From Spirochaetia bacterium (GTDB lineage: Bacteria; Spirochaetota; Spirochaetia; Treponematales; Breznakiellaceae): DNA of 8,559 nt. Made by a program: the position numbers and the translations under genes. The stretch spans positions 1 through 8,559 of the forward strand of contig BNUV01000103.1 of the NCBI GenBank assembly GCA_025997615.1, read 5' to 3'. The notes beneath the pieces are model-generated. The model worked only from the letters and a program-made list of their open reading frames with translations. It ran no database searches and was not told where the DNA came from. Numbering within the stretch: the first letter of the stretch is position 1; each line of letters opens with the position of its first letter. Positions 1-7,400 of the stretch are shown here, one piece after another.

Positions 1-2681
1 TTTTCCCCGGCCCTGAAGGAATCATCTACATTAACACCGAATTTCAGATCAGGATCAGGAATGCCTGAAAGGGCGGGATTCAACCGGGCCTGGAGGGTAA
101 TATCAATATTTGTAATTTTTTGGCCGCCGTTAAATTCCCTGAGGATGCCGGTATTTTCCCCCCCCGCAATGGCACCGTTTCTGGCAAAAACAGGCCAGAT
201 GAAATAATTGTTTCCTGCGGTATCCGGCGTTCGGGAAATTAAAATGTCGGTGACGGGCCGGGGAGGCGAGGAAGGAACGGTGAAGGCTGGTCTCGTAAGT
301 GATTCTGAAAATGATGATTGGAGATACGTCTCATCGGAGTTATACCGGGGCTTTTTTTCGAAAGCGGCCATTCTATCCGCCAAGGCCTGAGGTATGCTGC
401 CTGTATCCGCAACATTGCCGGAAGAATTAAATGCAAAAGTGATTGTGCCGTTTGCCAAACCTGACAAGTCGGCGGAAGTTATATTTTTATTAAGAATTAA
501 TCTGAATTCTTTTGATGAAACCTGTGACAGGCTGCTTAGAGAAGCGCCTGATGGAAATACGGGGGGTGAAGAAGAAAATTCGCCTGTGGCAAGGCCCGAT
601 ACCGGTTCGGACATCCGGACAAATATTTCGTTCCAGCCGGGGAGTGTAAGGGCATAGCTTAACCGGGGATAAACCGTATCAATAGCAGGCAGGCCGCCGG
701 GAAGATCCTGGCGTATTTTTATCTGATCTGATGTATCGGTTTCAAACATACCATCGGGGATACTTATGTAAAGCGCTGCATCCCCATCGGCATAGTCTTT
801 CTCATTAAGATCAATGTAAACAGATTTTTGATCTATGGACACACTATAGGTACCTTTAAGGCTATAGGGCCCCTCCGGTCCGTTAACACTAATTGAAGCG
901 GGAACAAAACCGGGTGATGCTGAAATCCGCACATTCTTTGTAGTGCCCACAAAGTTCGTATCAAGGCGGATCCGATCTATCCTTCCGTTACGATTTACAT
1001 CTTCGGTATAGGCATAGGTAAAAGCATGTATGGAGCCCGGGTTGTAATTAAAATTAACCGGGTAGGTAGTTCTAAAAATTGAATCTGTCCCTATGGCATG
1101 GTTGTATTCTATTGCTACACCGGCTGCGCTTAGGTCAGGAGCTGAGGCATATATTTTTAAATCCCAGAACAAATCTCTGTCACCGTATGCCGGACCATAT
1201 ATTGCAGGAAGGTTTCCGGGATCAGTTGTACCGGTCAATCTGGTAAGGGTGGCTCCGGCGGCAATGGTAATACTATTTGTTATTTCATGATAAATATCCG
1301 CATAGTAATTGGGGGCAGCGGAATCAATATGATTGGAAAATTTTATGGTTGCATTGGGATTGTTGCATATAAAATCGTACCATCTGGTATTGCCTTTGAT
1401 TTCAATATTATTGGCAGTAAATTCTACGACGCTGGTTCCCGGGTTGAAAGCATCGGCCCGATGGTTACCGGAGGTGCCGCCTGTTGTCTGATCCCAGCTC
1501 CCCCCCAGGGTGATAGTGTGAGAGGATGCATTCAGGGTCCCGTTGTTCTTGATGGTTATGTTGTTTGCGAGTGTAACATTTGCATACAAAGCATAAGATC
1601 CGCCTGAAATTTCCAGATCGTAAAAAGGGGCGGCATTGGGAGTGATGGTTTTGGCATTTCCGGTAAAGGTTACTAAAGAAGAGTTTGTGATGGCGTCAAT
1701 ATCACCGGCGCTGCTTATGGTTAGACTCCCGCCTATGGAAACGCTCGCGGGAAAGGTAAGGGTTCCATTGGTTATGGTTAAATCATTATCAACAATTAGA
1801 TCCCCGGTAACGGTATAATCCGCCCCGGCGGCGATAACCACATCAAAAAACGATGCACCATTGGTAGTGATAGTTCCGCCAGCCCCGGTAAATTCAATCA
1901 AAGAAGAATTTGCAGCGGTATCGAGGGTTCCGTCAATTATTATACTATTATTTATTGTTACATTGCCTGGTGTGACATTTACGGCAGTGGAAGCGATCAC
2001 CAGATTATAAAAATCGGTAAGCCCCGACAGCCCTGTGCCGGTCCCGGTAAATTCGATGGTTCCGACGGCGGCCGCGGCGTTAATTTTCGCTGCGGCATTT
2101 AGGGAATTCTGAACACCGGAAAGCTTCAAAGCGCCGTTATTGGAAAATGATCCGGTGATAATAATATCATTATCGCCTATATCAAGCTCCGCACCACTGC
2201 CAATGGTTAGAGTCCCGGTAACATTCATATCACCGGTAACGGTATAGTCCGCCCCGGCATCAATTATTACATCCCCAAAGCTTTGTCCATTGGTCGTTAT
2301 TGTGTTGCTTGTCCCTGCAAATTTCACGGTGCCCAATGTAACATCAAACTGAGCTGTTACATCTACACTGAGATCGCCATTTATTTTTAATTCAAAAGTA
2401 ACAATATCAATTTCACCCGTTCCTAAAACAATTAATGAACCGATTTCTATATTTGTAATCAATAGAGGATAATCAGATGCTGCTCCAATAGTTACATCAT
2501 CAGTGGAGAATTGGGGATAGTTTGAAGCGGGATAGCTTCCATCATCCCAGTTGTCTAAATCATCCCAATCGGTCGGATTGCTTGAGCTCAAACCTGTCCA
2601 CGTATAACTCGTTTGCCCCCATCCAAAAACCGCACAGAAGAAGAAGCATATCGCCAGCAGCGTGCGGTGTGGTTTTGCCAT
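1..2681 (-). CDS. Secreted beta-repeat surface protein, C-terminus cut by the left window edge
   Basis: I translated this by hand from the ATG at 2681. The frame stays open for 893 codons to the window edge, so the stop lies outside. Residues 1-22 look like a signal peptide: basic start (K3, H5, R6), hydrophobic core 8-20, probable cleavage after G22. Residues 26-65 carry a W-x-G...W...NW...DDVTI pattern (W28, W39, N44-W45), common at the start of beta-helix and autotransporter-like surface proteins. Residues 120-450 contain about five degenerate repeats of the form EFTG-x-TITTNG-x-SFxDVVI. Residues 561-569 form a DxNxNGxID loop resembling a calcium-binding dockerin/EF-hand loop. Residues 670-760 look Ig-like, with a VRMSEPV segment. 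No transmembrane barrel is visible, but the C-terminus is missing. By eye the gene is richer in A+T than its neighbours. It starts 6 bases after the cysE stop without a clear ribosome binding site. The substrate or adhesion role is unknown. Export and repeat architecture are well supported; function is not. Confidence 0.85.
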   Translation of the reverse strand, partial: MAKPHRTLLAICFFFCAVFGWGQTSYTWTGLSSSNPTDWDDLDNWDDGSYPASNYPQFSTDDVTIGAASDYPLLITNIEIGSLIVLGTGEIDIVTFELKINGDLSVDVTAQFDVTLGTVKFAGTSNTITTNGQSFGDVIIDAGADYTVTGDMNVTGTLTIGSGAELDIGDNDIIITGSFSNNGALKLSGVQNSLNAAAKINAAAAVGTIEFTGTGTGLSGLTDFYNLVIASTAVNVTPGNVTINNSIIIDGTLDTAANSSLIEFTGAGGTITTNGASFFDVVIAAGADYTVTGDLIVDNDLTITNGTLTFPASVSIGGSLTISSAGDIDAITNSSLVTFTGNAKTITPNAAPFYDLEISGGSYALYANVTLANNITIKNNGTLNASSHTITLGGSWDQTTGGTSGNHRADAFNPGTSVVEFTANNIEIKGNTRWYDFICNNPNATIKFSNHIDSAAPNYYADIYHEITNSITIAAGATLTRLTGTTDPGNLPAIYGPAYGDRDLFWDLKIYASAPDLSAAGVAIEYNHAIGTDSIFRTTYPVNFNYNPGSIHAFTYAYTEDVNRNGRIDRIRLDTNFVGTTKNVRISASPGFVPASISVNGPEGPYSLKGTYSVSIDQKSVYIDLNEKDYADGDAALYISIPDGMFETDTSDQIKIRQDLPGGLPAIDTVYPRLSYALTLPGWNEIFVRMSEPVSGLATGEFSSSPPVFPSGASLSSLSQVSSKEFRLILNKNITSADLSGLANGTITFAFNSSGNVADTGSIPQALADRMAAFEKKPRYNSDETYLQSSFSESLTRPAFTVPSSPPRPVTDILISRTPDTAGNNYFIWPVFARNGAIAGGENTGILREFNGGQKITNIDITLQARLNPALSGIPDPDLKFGVNVDDSFRAGE
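158..165 (-). repeat. Poly-G tract (8 G on the coding strand)
   Basis: Eight consecutive C on the + strand give eight G in the surface-protein coding strand, encoding Gly-Gly in the segment AIAGGENTG (residues 837-845). A second tract of seven lies at 1500-1506. Runs of this kind can slip during replication and are also a common site of sequencing error. Confidence 0.9.
1804..1829 (-). repeat. Direct DNA repeat, copy A (26 bases)
   Basis: This matches 2233-2258 with a single mismatch (A versus G, at 1818 and 2247). Both copies encode the AGADYTVTG segment of the surface protein. The copies are 429 bases apart, exactly 143 codons, so a crossover between them would delete or duplicate 143 residues in frame. 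Confidence 0.85.
2233..2258 (-). repeat. Direct DNA repeat, copy B (26 bases)
   Basis: This is the partner of 1804-1829, with 25 of 26 bases identical. It encodes residues around 142-150 of the surface protein (GADYTVTG). The surrounding sequence is similar at protein level but much less so at DNA level. Confidence 0.85.
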
Positions 2682-2687
2682 GGCGGC

Positions 2688-3587
2688 TTAAGGGCCCCGG
2701 GTTTTGATGAGGAGCTCGCCGGTTTTGGTGTAGACCGTGGTGTTGGGGGGAACCGGTTCGGTGAGCCAGACGTTGCCGCCTATGGTGCAGCCGCGGCCGA
2801 TGACGGTTTCGCCGCCCAGAATGGTGGCGTTGGAGTAGATGGTCACGTCGTCTTCGATGGTGGGGTGCCGTTTGTGGTTGCCTTCTTCTTTTTTTACCGA
2901 GAGGGCGCCCAGGGTAACGCCCTGGTAGAGTTTTACATTTTTGCCGATGATGGTGGTTTCTCCGATGACAACGCCGGTGCCGTGATCAATAAAAAATGAT
3001 TCGCCGATTTCGGCGCCGGGGTGTATGTCGATGCCGGTGCGGCCGTGGACAATTTCACTCATCATGCGGGAGATTAAGGGGACGCCCCGGATCCAGAAAA
3101 AATGGGCCAGCCGGTGAACGGTGATGGCCTCAAAGCCGGGGTAGGAAACAATCACTTCTTCGATGCTTTTTGCGGCGGGGTCGCCCCGGAAGGCGGCTTT
3201 CATGTCCATGGCCAGGGCGGCCCGTATGCCCGGGAGCTCGTCAAAAAAATCATCCACGATGAGTTCCGCCGCGGCGTGGCACCCGGCGTTCCCGCAGGGA
3301 CTCACGCCCTCCTGGTCTCTGCGGGCGGCAAAGGCGAGGCTCCGTTCAACTTCACGAACCAATTCACGGGCGAGGTGGTGGACCCGTTCGGCGGTTATCA
3401 GCATGAGGTTGTTGTGATCCAGCCCGCCGTTTTCCCTGAAGCCGGGGAAGACCAGTTCGTCCAGGCCCTGGAGTATGTCAGCGACGCTGTCCCGGCTGGG
3501 CAGGCTGTCGCCGCCCGAATGATTTACAAGGCCGTAAGCGCTGTACGATGCCGCCAGTGATTCAATACTTTTTCCCAGTCTCTGCAA
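2688..3587 (-). CDS. cysE: Serine O-acetyltransferase
   Basis: This enzyme makes O-acetyl-L-serine from L-serine and acetyl-CoA, the first step of cysteine synthesis, in the cytoplasm. The protein has 299 residues, against 273 in E. coli. The N-terminal part is helical. The C-terminal half (about 183-285) is a left-handed beta-helix of hexapeptide repeats. The family signature FFIDHGTGVVIGE is at 198-210. By comparison with E. coli CysE, D201-H202 correspond to catalytic Asp157-His158, H241 (KRHPTI) to His193, D187 (GIDIHPG) to Asp143, and D135 (GDPAAK) to Asp92. A CGNAGC segment at 98-103 matches the longer EpsC-like branch of the family. The start is TTG at 3587, because AAGGAG sits 6 bases upstream and the nearby ATG at 3592 is out of frame. 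The gene begins 1 base after the esterase stop. The C-terminus ends in RGP and lacks the terminal Ile that docks CysK in the E. coli complex. The call is firm. Confidence 0.95.
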   Translation of the reverse strand: MQRLGKSIESLAASYSAYGLVNHSGGDSLPSRDSVADILQGLDELVFPGFRENGGLDHNNLMLITAERVHHLARELVREVERSLAFAARRDQEGVSPCGNAGCHAAAELIVDDFFDELPGIRAALAMDMKAAFRGDPAAKSIEEVIVSYPGFEAITVHRLAHFFWIRGVPLISRMMSEIVHGRTGIDIHPGAEIGESFFIDHGTGVVIGETTIIGKNVKLYQGVTLGALSVKKEEGNHKRHPTIEDDVTIYSNATILGGETVIGRGCTIGGNVWLTEPVPPNTTVYTKTGELLIKTRGP

Positions 3588-3588
3588 A

Positions 3589-4491
3589 TCATTCTCCTTT
3601 TATGCCGCAGTCACGGTAACGGCGGCGGGTAAATGGCGCCCGGAATTTGCCGCTAAAAAAACTTTCCAACTCAGGTGCACTTTCCCGAACGGCCCGCTCC
3701 CCCAATTCTATCAGTTCTTTCTTTTTCAGAAAAGAAAAGGGCGTGGCATTATCCGTCGCATGAATGGTCAGGTCCGCCCGCTCCTTGCGTCCCATCAAAT
3801 ACTGTATCGTTTCCATGGACCGGTAGACAACCTGGGGAGCATTGGGCAAATCATCCGCCATGAGGGTTCTGAATTTTCCCACGTCCACCGCCAGGATGTG
3901 GCGGAACCCGGCCTTTCGGGCGATGGTTACGGGCATATTATCCGCCAAGCCGCCGTCAACATACATACGGCCATCGGCGCAAAAAGGTTCAAAAAAAGCG
4001 GGGAAGGACATGGATGCCCGCATGGCCCGGGCCACGGAACCGGAATCAAAGATCACCTCTTCGCCGTTTATCAGGTCCACGGCGTTACAGCGAAAGGGAA
4101 TTTTTGTCTCATTGAATTTTTTTCCCCCTGATAATTTTTCAAGCAGTTCCAGAATCTTTTCCCCCGGATCGATGCCCCGGCGGGTGGCGAGGCTGCCCAA
4201 AATTTGGCCGGTCTGAATAACTTTTCCCACGGGGCCTGAGATACGAAAGGCAAAACTATCCAGATAGCGGCCTATATCAAAATCCTTGAGGGTAAAATCG
4301 GCAATTTCCTTCGGCTTCATACCGCAGGCGTAAAGGCCGCCGACAATAGCCCCCATGGAAGTGCCCGCCACCAAGGAAGGAGCGGGAACTCCAAGTTTTT
4401 CCAAAGCCGTGAGGATGCCGATGTGGGCCAGGCCCTTGGCGCCGCCGCCTGACAGCACCAAAGCCCATTTAAAATTTTTAACGGCCTTCAT
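3589..4491 (-). CDS. Patatin-like phospholipase/esterase, RssA type
   Basis: This 300-residue protein is a predicted serine lipid hydrolase with a Ser-Asp dyad. The patatin motifs appear in order: oxyanion-hole glycines GGGAKG at 15-20, nucleophile elbow GTSMG at 43-47 with Ser45, and DGG at 179-181 with Asp179 inside VDGGLADNMPV, typical of the bacterial RssA/YlbK/NTE group. AMRASMSFPAFFEPF at 156-170 is also characteristic. There is no signal peptide or membrane segment, so it is probably cytoplasmic or loosely membrane-bound. Its ATG overlaps the stop of the giant upstream gene as ATGA, and its TGA lies one base before the cysE start, so it is the middle gene of a coupled set. The length is normal and all key residues are present. 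The true substrate (phospholipid, lysophospholipid or other ester) cannot be read from sequence. Confidence 0.92.
   Translation of the reverse strand: MKAVKNFKWALVLSGGGAKGLAHIGILTALEKLGVPAPSLVAGTSMGAIVGGLYACGMKPKEIADFTLKDFDIGRYLDSFAFRISGPVGKVIQTGQILGSLATRRGIDPGEKILELLEKLSGGKKFNETKIPFRCNAVDLINGEEVIFDSGSVARAMRASMSFPAFFEPFCADGRMYVDGGLADNMPVTIARKAGFRHILAVDVGKFRTLMADDLPNAPQVVYRSMETIQYLMGRKERADLTIHATDNATPFSFLKKKELIELGERAVRESAPELESFFSGKFRAPFTRRRYRDCGIKGE
3594..3599 (-). promoter_or_regulatory. Ribosome binding site fixing the cysE TTG start
   Basis: The minus strand reads AAGGAG here, 6 bases before TTG at 3587. The ATG at 3592 would be only 1 base from it and opens a different frame. The site lies inside the last codons of the upstream esterase gene, whose TGA is at 3591-3589, so cysE translation is probably coupled to it. 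Confidence 0.75.
4488..4491 (-). other. ATGA stop-start overlap between giant activase gene and esterase gene
   Basis: The minus strand reads ATGA at 4491-4488. TGA ends the activase protein (…DKDVQSA) and ATG starts the esterase (MKAVKNF). No strong ribosome binding site is seen just upstream, which favours translation by re-initiation. Confidence 0.85.
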
Positions 4492-7400
4492 GCAGATTGT
4501 ACATCTTTATCCGAATCCGCCTTGTCAATGAGCCGGGAGAGGTCGTTGCTGCCCTTGAACCGGAGGACGTTCACCATAAAGATGTTGAGCTTGTTCACAA
4601 TGTTCGGGGGCAGAAGATTTCCGTCCACTTCCACTGACAATGCGGGGTAGTTCCGTTCCCGGGCCCAGGGGGTGTAGAGCCCCTCGATGACCCGGCCTAT
4701 GAGACAGGCGAAGGGGCTGATGTTGACAATGCCCGAATAACCGTGTTCCATGGCGGTGGCGGCGACGCCTGAAGAAACGGCGATCTCCGAATTCAGTTCC
4801 AGGTTGACAAAATGTTCCTGGGTAGTTTTCATGATGAGCCGCATATCGTGGGGAGTTTTTGGAACGAGCCCGGTGGGCGCTAAAATTTTTATCACCTTTT
4901 TTTCCACCGAATGTTTCCACCATTCTTCGATTTCCAGTTTCTTTAGTTTCCGCCAGGGCTCGGAGAAAAGCCTTTTCCCCGGTTTTTGGAGCTTCAGCAG
5001 TTTTTTGAAAGAATATTCCCGGACAAAATCCAGATAATGGATCCATTCGCAGATACCGGAAACTTTTACCACGATGCCCCGTTCACTCATAAGGTCTGTC
5101 AATTCGCCCACGGCGAAATCGTCCCGGCGGACATAAATTTCCCCCACCACCAAAACCTTGGGGCAATCTTCCATCTTCCGTTTCAAGGGAATTTTTTTCA
5201 CCTCTGATGCTACATAGCGCAGCTCTTTCCAGATGTTTTTGGGATTATGCTCCACCGCATGGATCACCTTCCGCCAGGCATTTTCATAGGTAGAGATAGC
5301 GGTAGCGGGGTTCACCGCCATGGCCTTGAGGCTGTTCTGAATATCCTTGAGATAATCCGAGAGCACCAGGCCCTTCCACATTTCCTGGGAAAAACCGGGG
5401 CCCAGCTCGCTGTAGGAATTATCCGCCGAAAGGATAAAGACCACGACATTTTCCAGCCGCATATCCCGGAAAAGATTTTCGTAGTAAACATAATACTGGC
5501 CCGTGCGGCAGGGTCCGCTCGTAATCGGCACAAAGAGCATATACAGTTCGTCCTTGCGGTATTTTTCACTCATGAAAAATTGCAGGGCGCTGCCCAGCAC
5601 CAGGTGGCTGGGGACACATTCTTTTCCCGATGCGTGGGACCGGGCAAGCTGTATGGTTTTTGCCGTGGCCACCGGCATAGCCTCCGCATTGATCCCCAGG
5701 CTCCGGATAGAGGCGGCGGTATACTCGGTGGAGATGGCCCCCATGTTGGACAACAGCACCTTAACCCGCTTGTTATTCCTGATAAAAACCTTTTCACCGG
5801 TCTTGCTGTTTTCCACCCGGAGGTCTTCTCCGGGCGCGGGAGCGGTTCCATCGGCATAATTACCGTAGACAAATTTCCAGCCGTTGTCGTAACGCTCGGC
5901 TTCGATCTCCAGTTTTTTGGCGCGGTACCCGTCGATGATATCGAGGAATGCCTCCACCCGGGTGTCCACCCCGGCATCGGCGGAATGGGAATCCAGCTCC
6001 AGCACGAGGAAGGGCTTTTGGCCCATGGCCCATTTGATGTAGTGCAGGATGAAAGAATCCGGCGCGCAGGAAAAATTGGTGATATAGGTGATGTAAATAT
6101 TGTCCTCGTTTTTAAGGAGGTTCGCGGCCTTTACATCCTGCTGGCCGTAGTACCAGTACATATTGGAAAATATTTTTTCATCGTTGAAAGGCAGAATATC
6201 AAAAGGTACGATGGAATAACCACGGGTGGTAAACTTCCGGGGAATTCCCATGTTGGCTTCCGCGGTGAATGCGTTGTAAGGCCGTCCTAACACAGCGATC
6301 ACCGGGCGGTTGGCTTTGCGGGCTTCGTCCAGAGCTTCCACCCCCAGCCTTTGACAGGCTGCAAAATAGGCCTGCTGTCTTTCCATAGCTTTGGTAAAGG
6401 CCGCCTTTGTCTCAGCCTCGCTGATGTCCATTTTTTCGGTGAGGGTGCAGAAAAGTTCCAGCGCCTTGCCTTCGCCGAATTTAAAACTTACCACCAGGGG
6501 GAGCCATTTCTTTTTGTCGATGTCGGGAAAGGCTTTTTCGATGTAATACGGAAGGCTCTGGGTGATGGGGCAAAAGTTGGCGTGAACATCGTCTTCGTAA
6601 CTGGGCATATCGCGGAAATGGGGGAGCAGCACATAATCGGCCCCCTTGTCCAGACAGTCCTGCACCGCCCCGTGGGCGATTTCCGCGGGGAAACAGTAGG
6701 TCGATTCCGCCCGGGCAACTCCGGCGTGGGCCACTTCGGTGGAGAGGAAGGTGCGGATACCCAGCTCGTGGAAAAACCACGAATAAAGCGGGTAGAGGGT
6801 GTGGGTGGAAAAAGCCCGGGGTATACCCACGAGGTAATCGCGTTTCTGTTTAAACTCTGCAGCGGGAGCGGCATAGTCCTCAAAAAGCATCTTCTGCCGC
6901 CTTTCCACATAATCAAAAATCGGCGCATCCGCCGCCTGTTGATCCGATACCTGTTTGCGCATATTGGTGTACTTGTTGCAGCGGCCGCCGAACATATACT
7001 GATGATCGTTGACCTTGAGCACCTGAATGGGGCAGTAGTTGTCACAGGCTTTACAGGTAAAGACCCTTTCGTAGCCGATTTCCCGGTTTAATAGCTCGTC
7101 GATAACCACGGCCTTTTCCGGGAGGAGCCCGTCGGCGGATTTCCGTTTTGCCAAAAGGGCCACACCAAAACAGCCCGTCAGTTCCGGCGAGGGGGGTACG
7201 AGGATTTCCTTGTCCAGCATCATGGCGAAGGCCAGAGGAACGGCCATGTTTTTTGCCACGCCGCCCTGGAGGAATATCTTCCCGCCTATCGTACGGTTTC
7301 CCACCACCCGGTTAAGGTAATTTGCCACGATGGAACAGGCGATCCCCGCGGTAATATTTTCACGGCCCGCTCCCTGCTGGACCGCCTTGCGAATATCAGA

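Larger units (their letters stand above)
1332..2324 (-). repeat. Degenerate repeat array within the surface protein
   Basis: This covers residues 120-450 of the surface protein. Units begin near residues 120, 210, 263, 338 and 420. Each has a short strand (KFAG or EFTG), a TITTNG-like turn, an aromatic-Asp position (SFGD, DFYN, SFFD, PFYD, RWYD) and a hydrophobic strand (DVII, LVIA, DVVI). Spacing is uneven, at about 90, 53, 75 and 82 residues. This fits a right-handed beta-helix or similar stacked-strand fold, which is inference from the pattern. Confidence 0.65.

Noticed and set aside
394..1818. Several + strand open frames of 60 to 106 codons in the left third
   Set aside because: The minus strand carries one uninterrupted 893-codon frame with a signal peptide and repeats over the same bases, which explains this region better.
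2630..2681. Lipoprotein signal in the surface protein (C12 or C16)
   Set aside because: The cysteines sit inside the hydrophobic core, no usual lipobox precedes them, and a signal peptidase I site near G22 fits better.
2690..2702. GC palindrome around GGGCCC between cysE and the surface gene as a terminator
   Set aside because: There is no stem of useful length and no T-run after it on the minus strand, and most of it lies within cysE codons.
2613..3560. Open frames on the + strand across cysE (2613-2999 and 3102-3560)
   Set aside because: They are antisense to catalytic and hexapeptide-repeat codons of cysE and have low-complexity Gly/Ala-rich translations.
3590..3592. ATG at 3592 as the cysE start
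   Set aside because: It opens a different frame from the serine acetyltransferase and is only 1 base from the ribosome binding site.
5247..6290. 347-codon open frame on the + strand opposite the giant activase gene
   Set aside because: It lies wholly antisense to a well-supported conserved protein, its translation resembles no family I know, and a GC-rich gene often leaves such open antisense frames.
6351..7091. 246-codon open frame on the + strand
   Set aside because: It is antisense to the DUF2229-like and Cys-linker region of the giant gene, and I see no family motif or convincing ribosome binding site.
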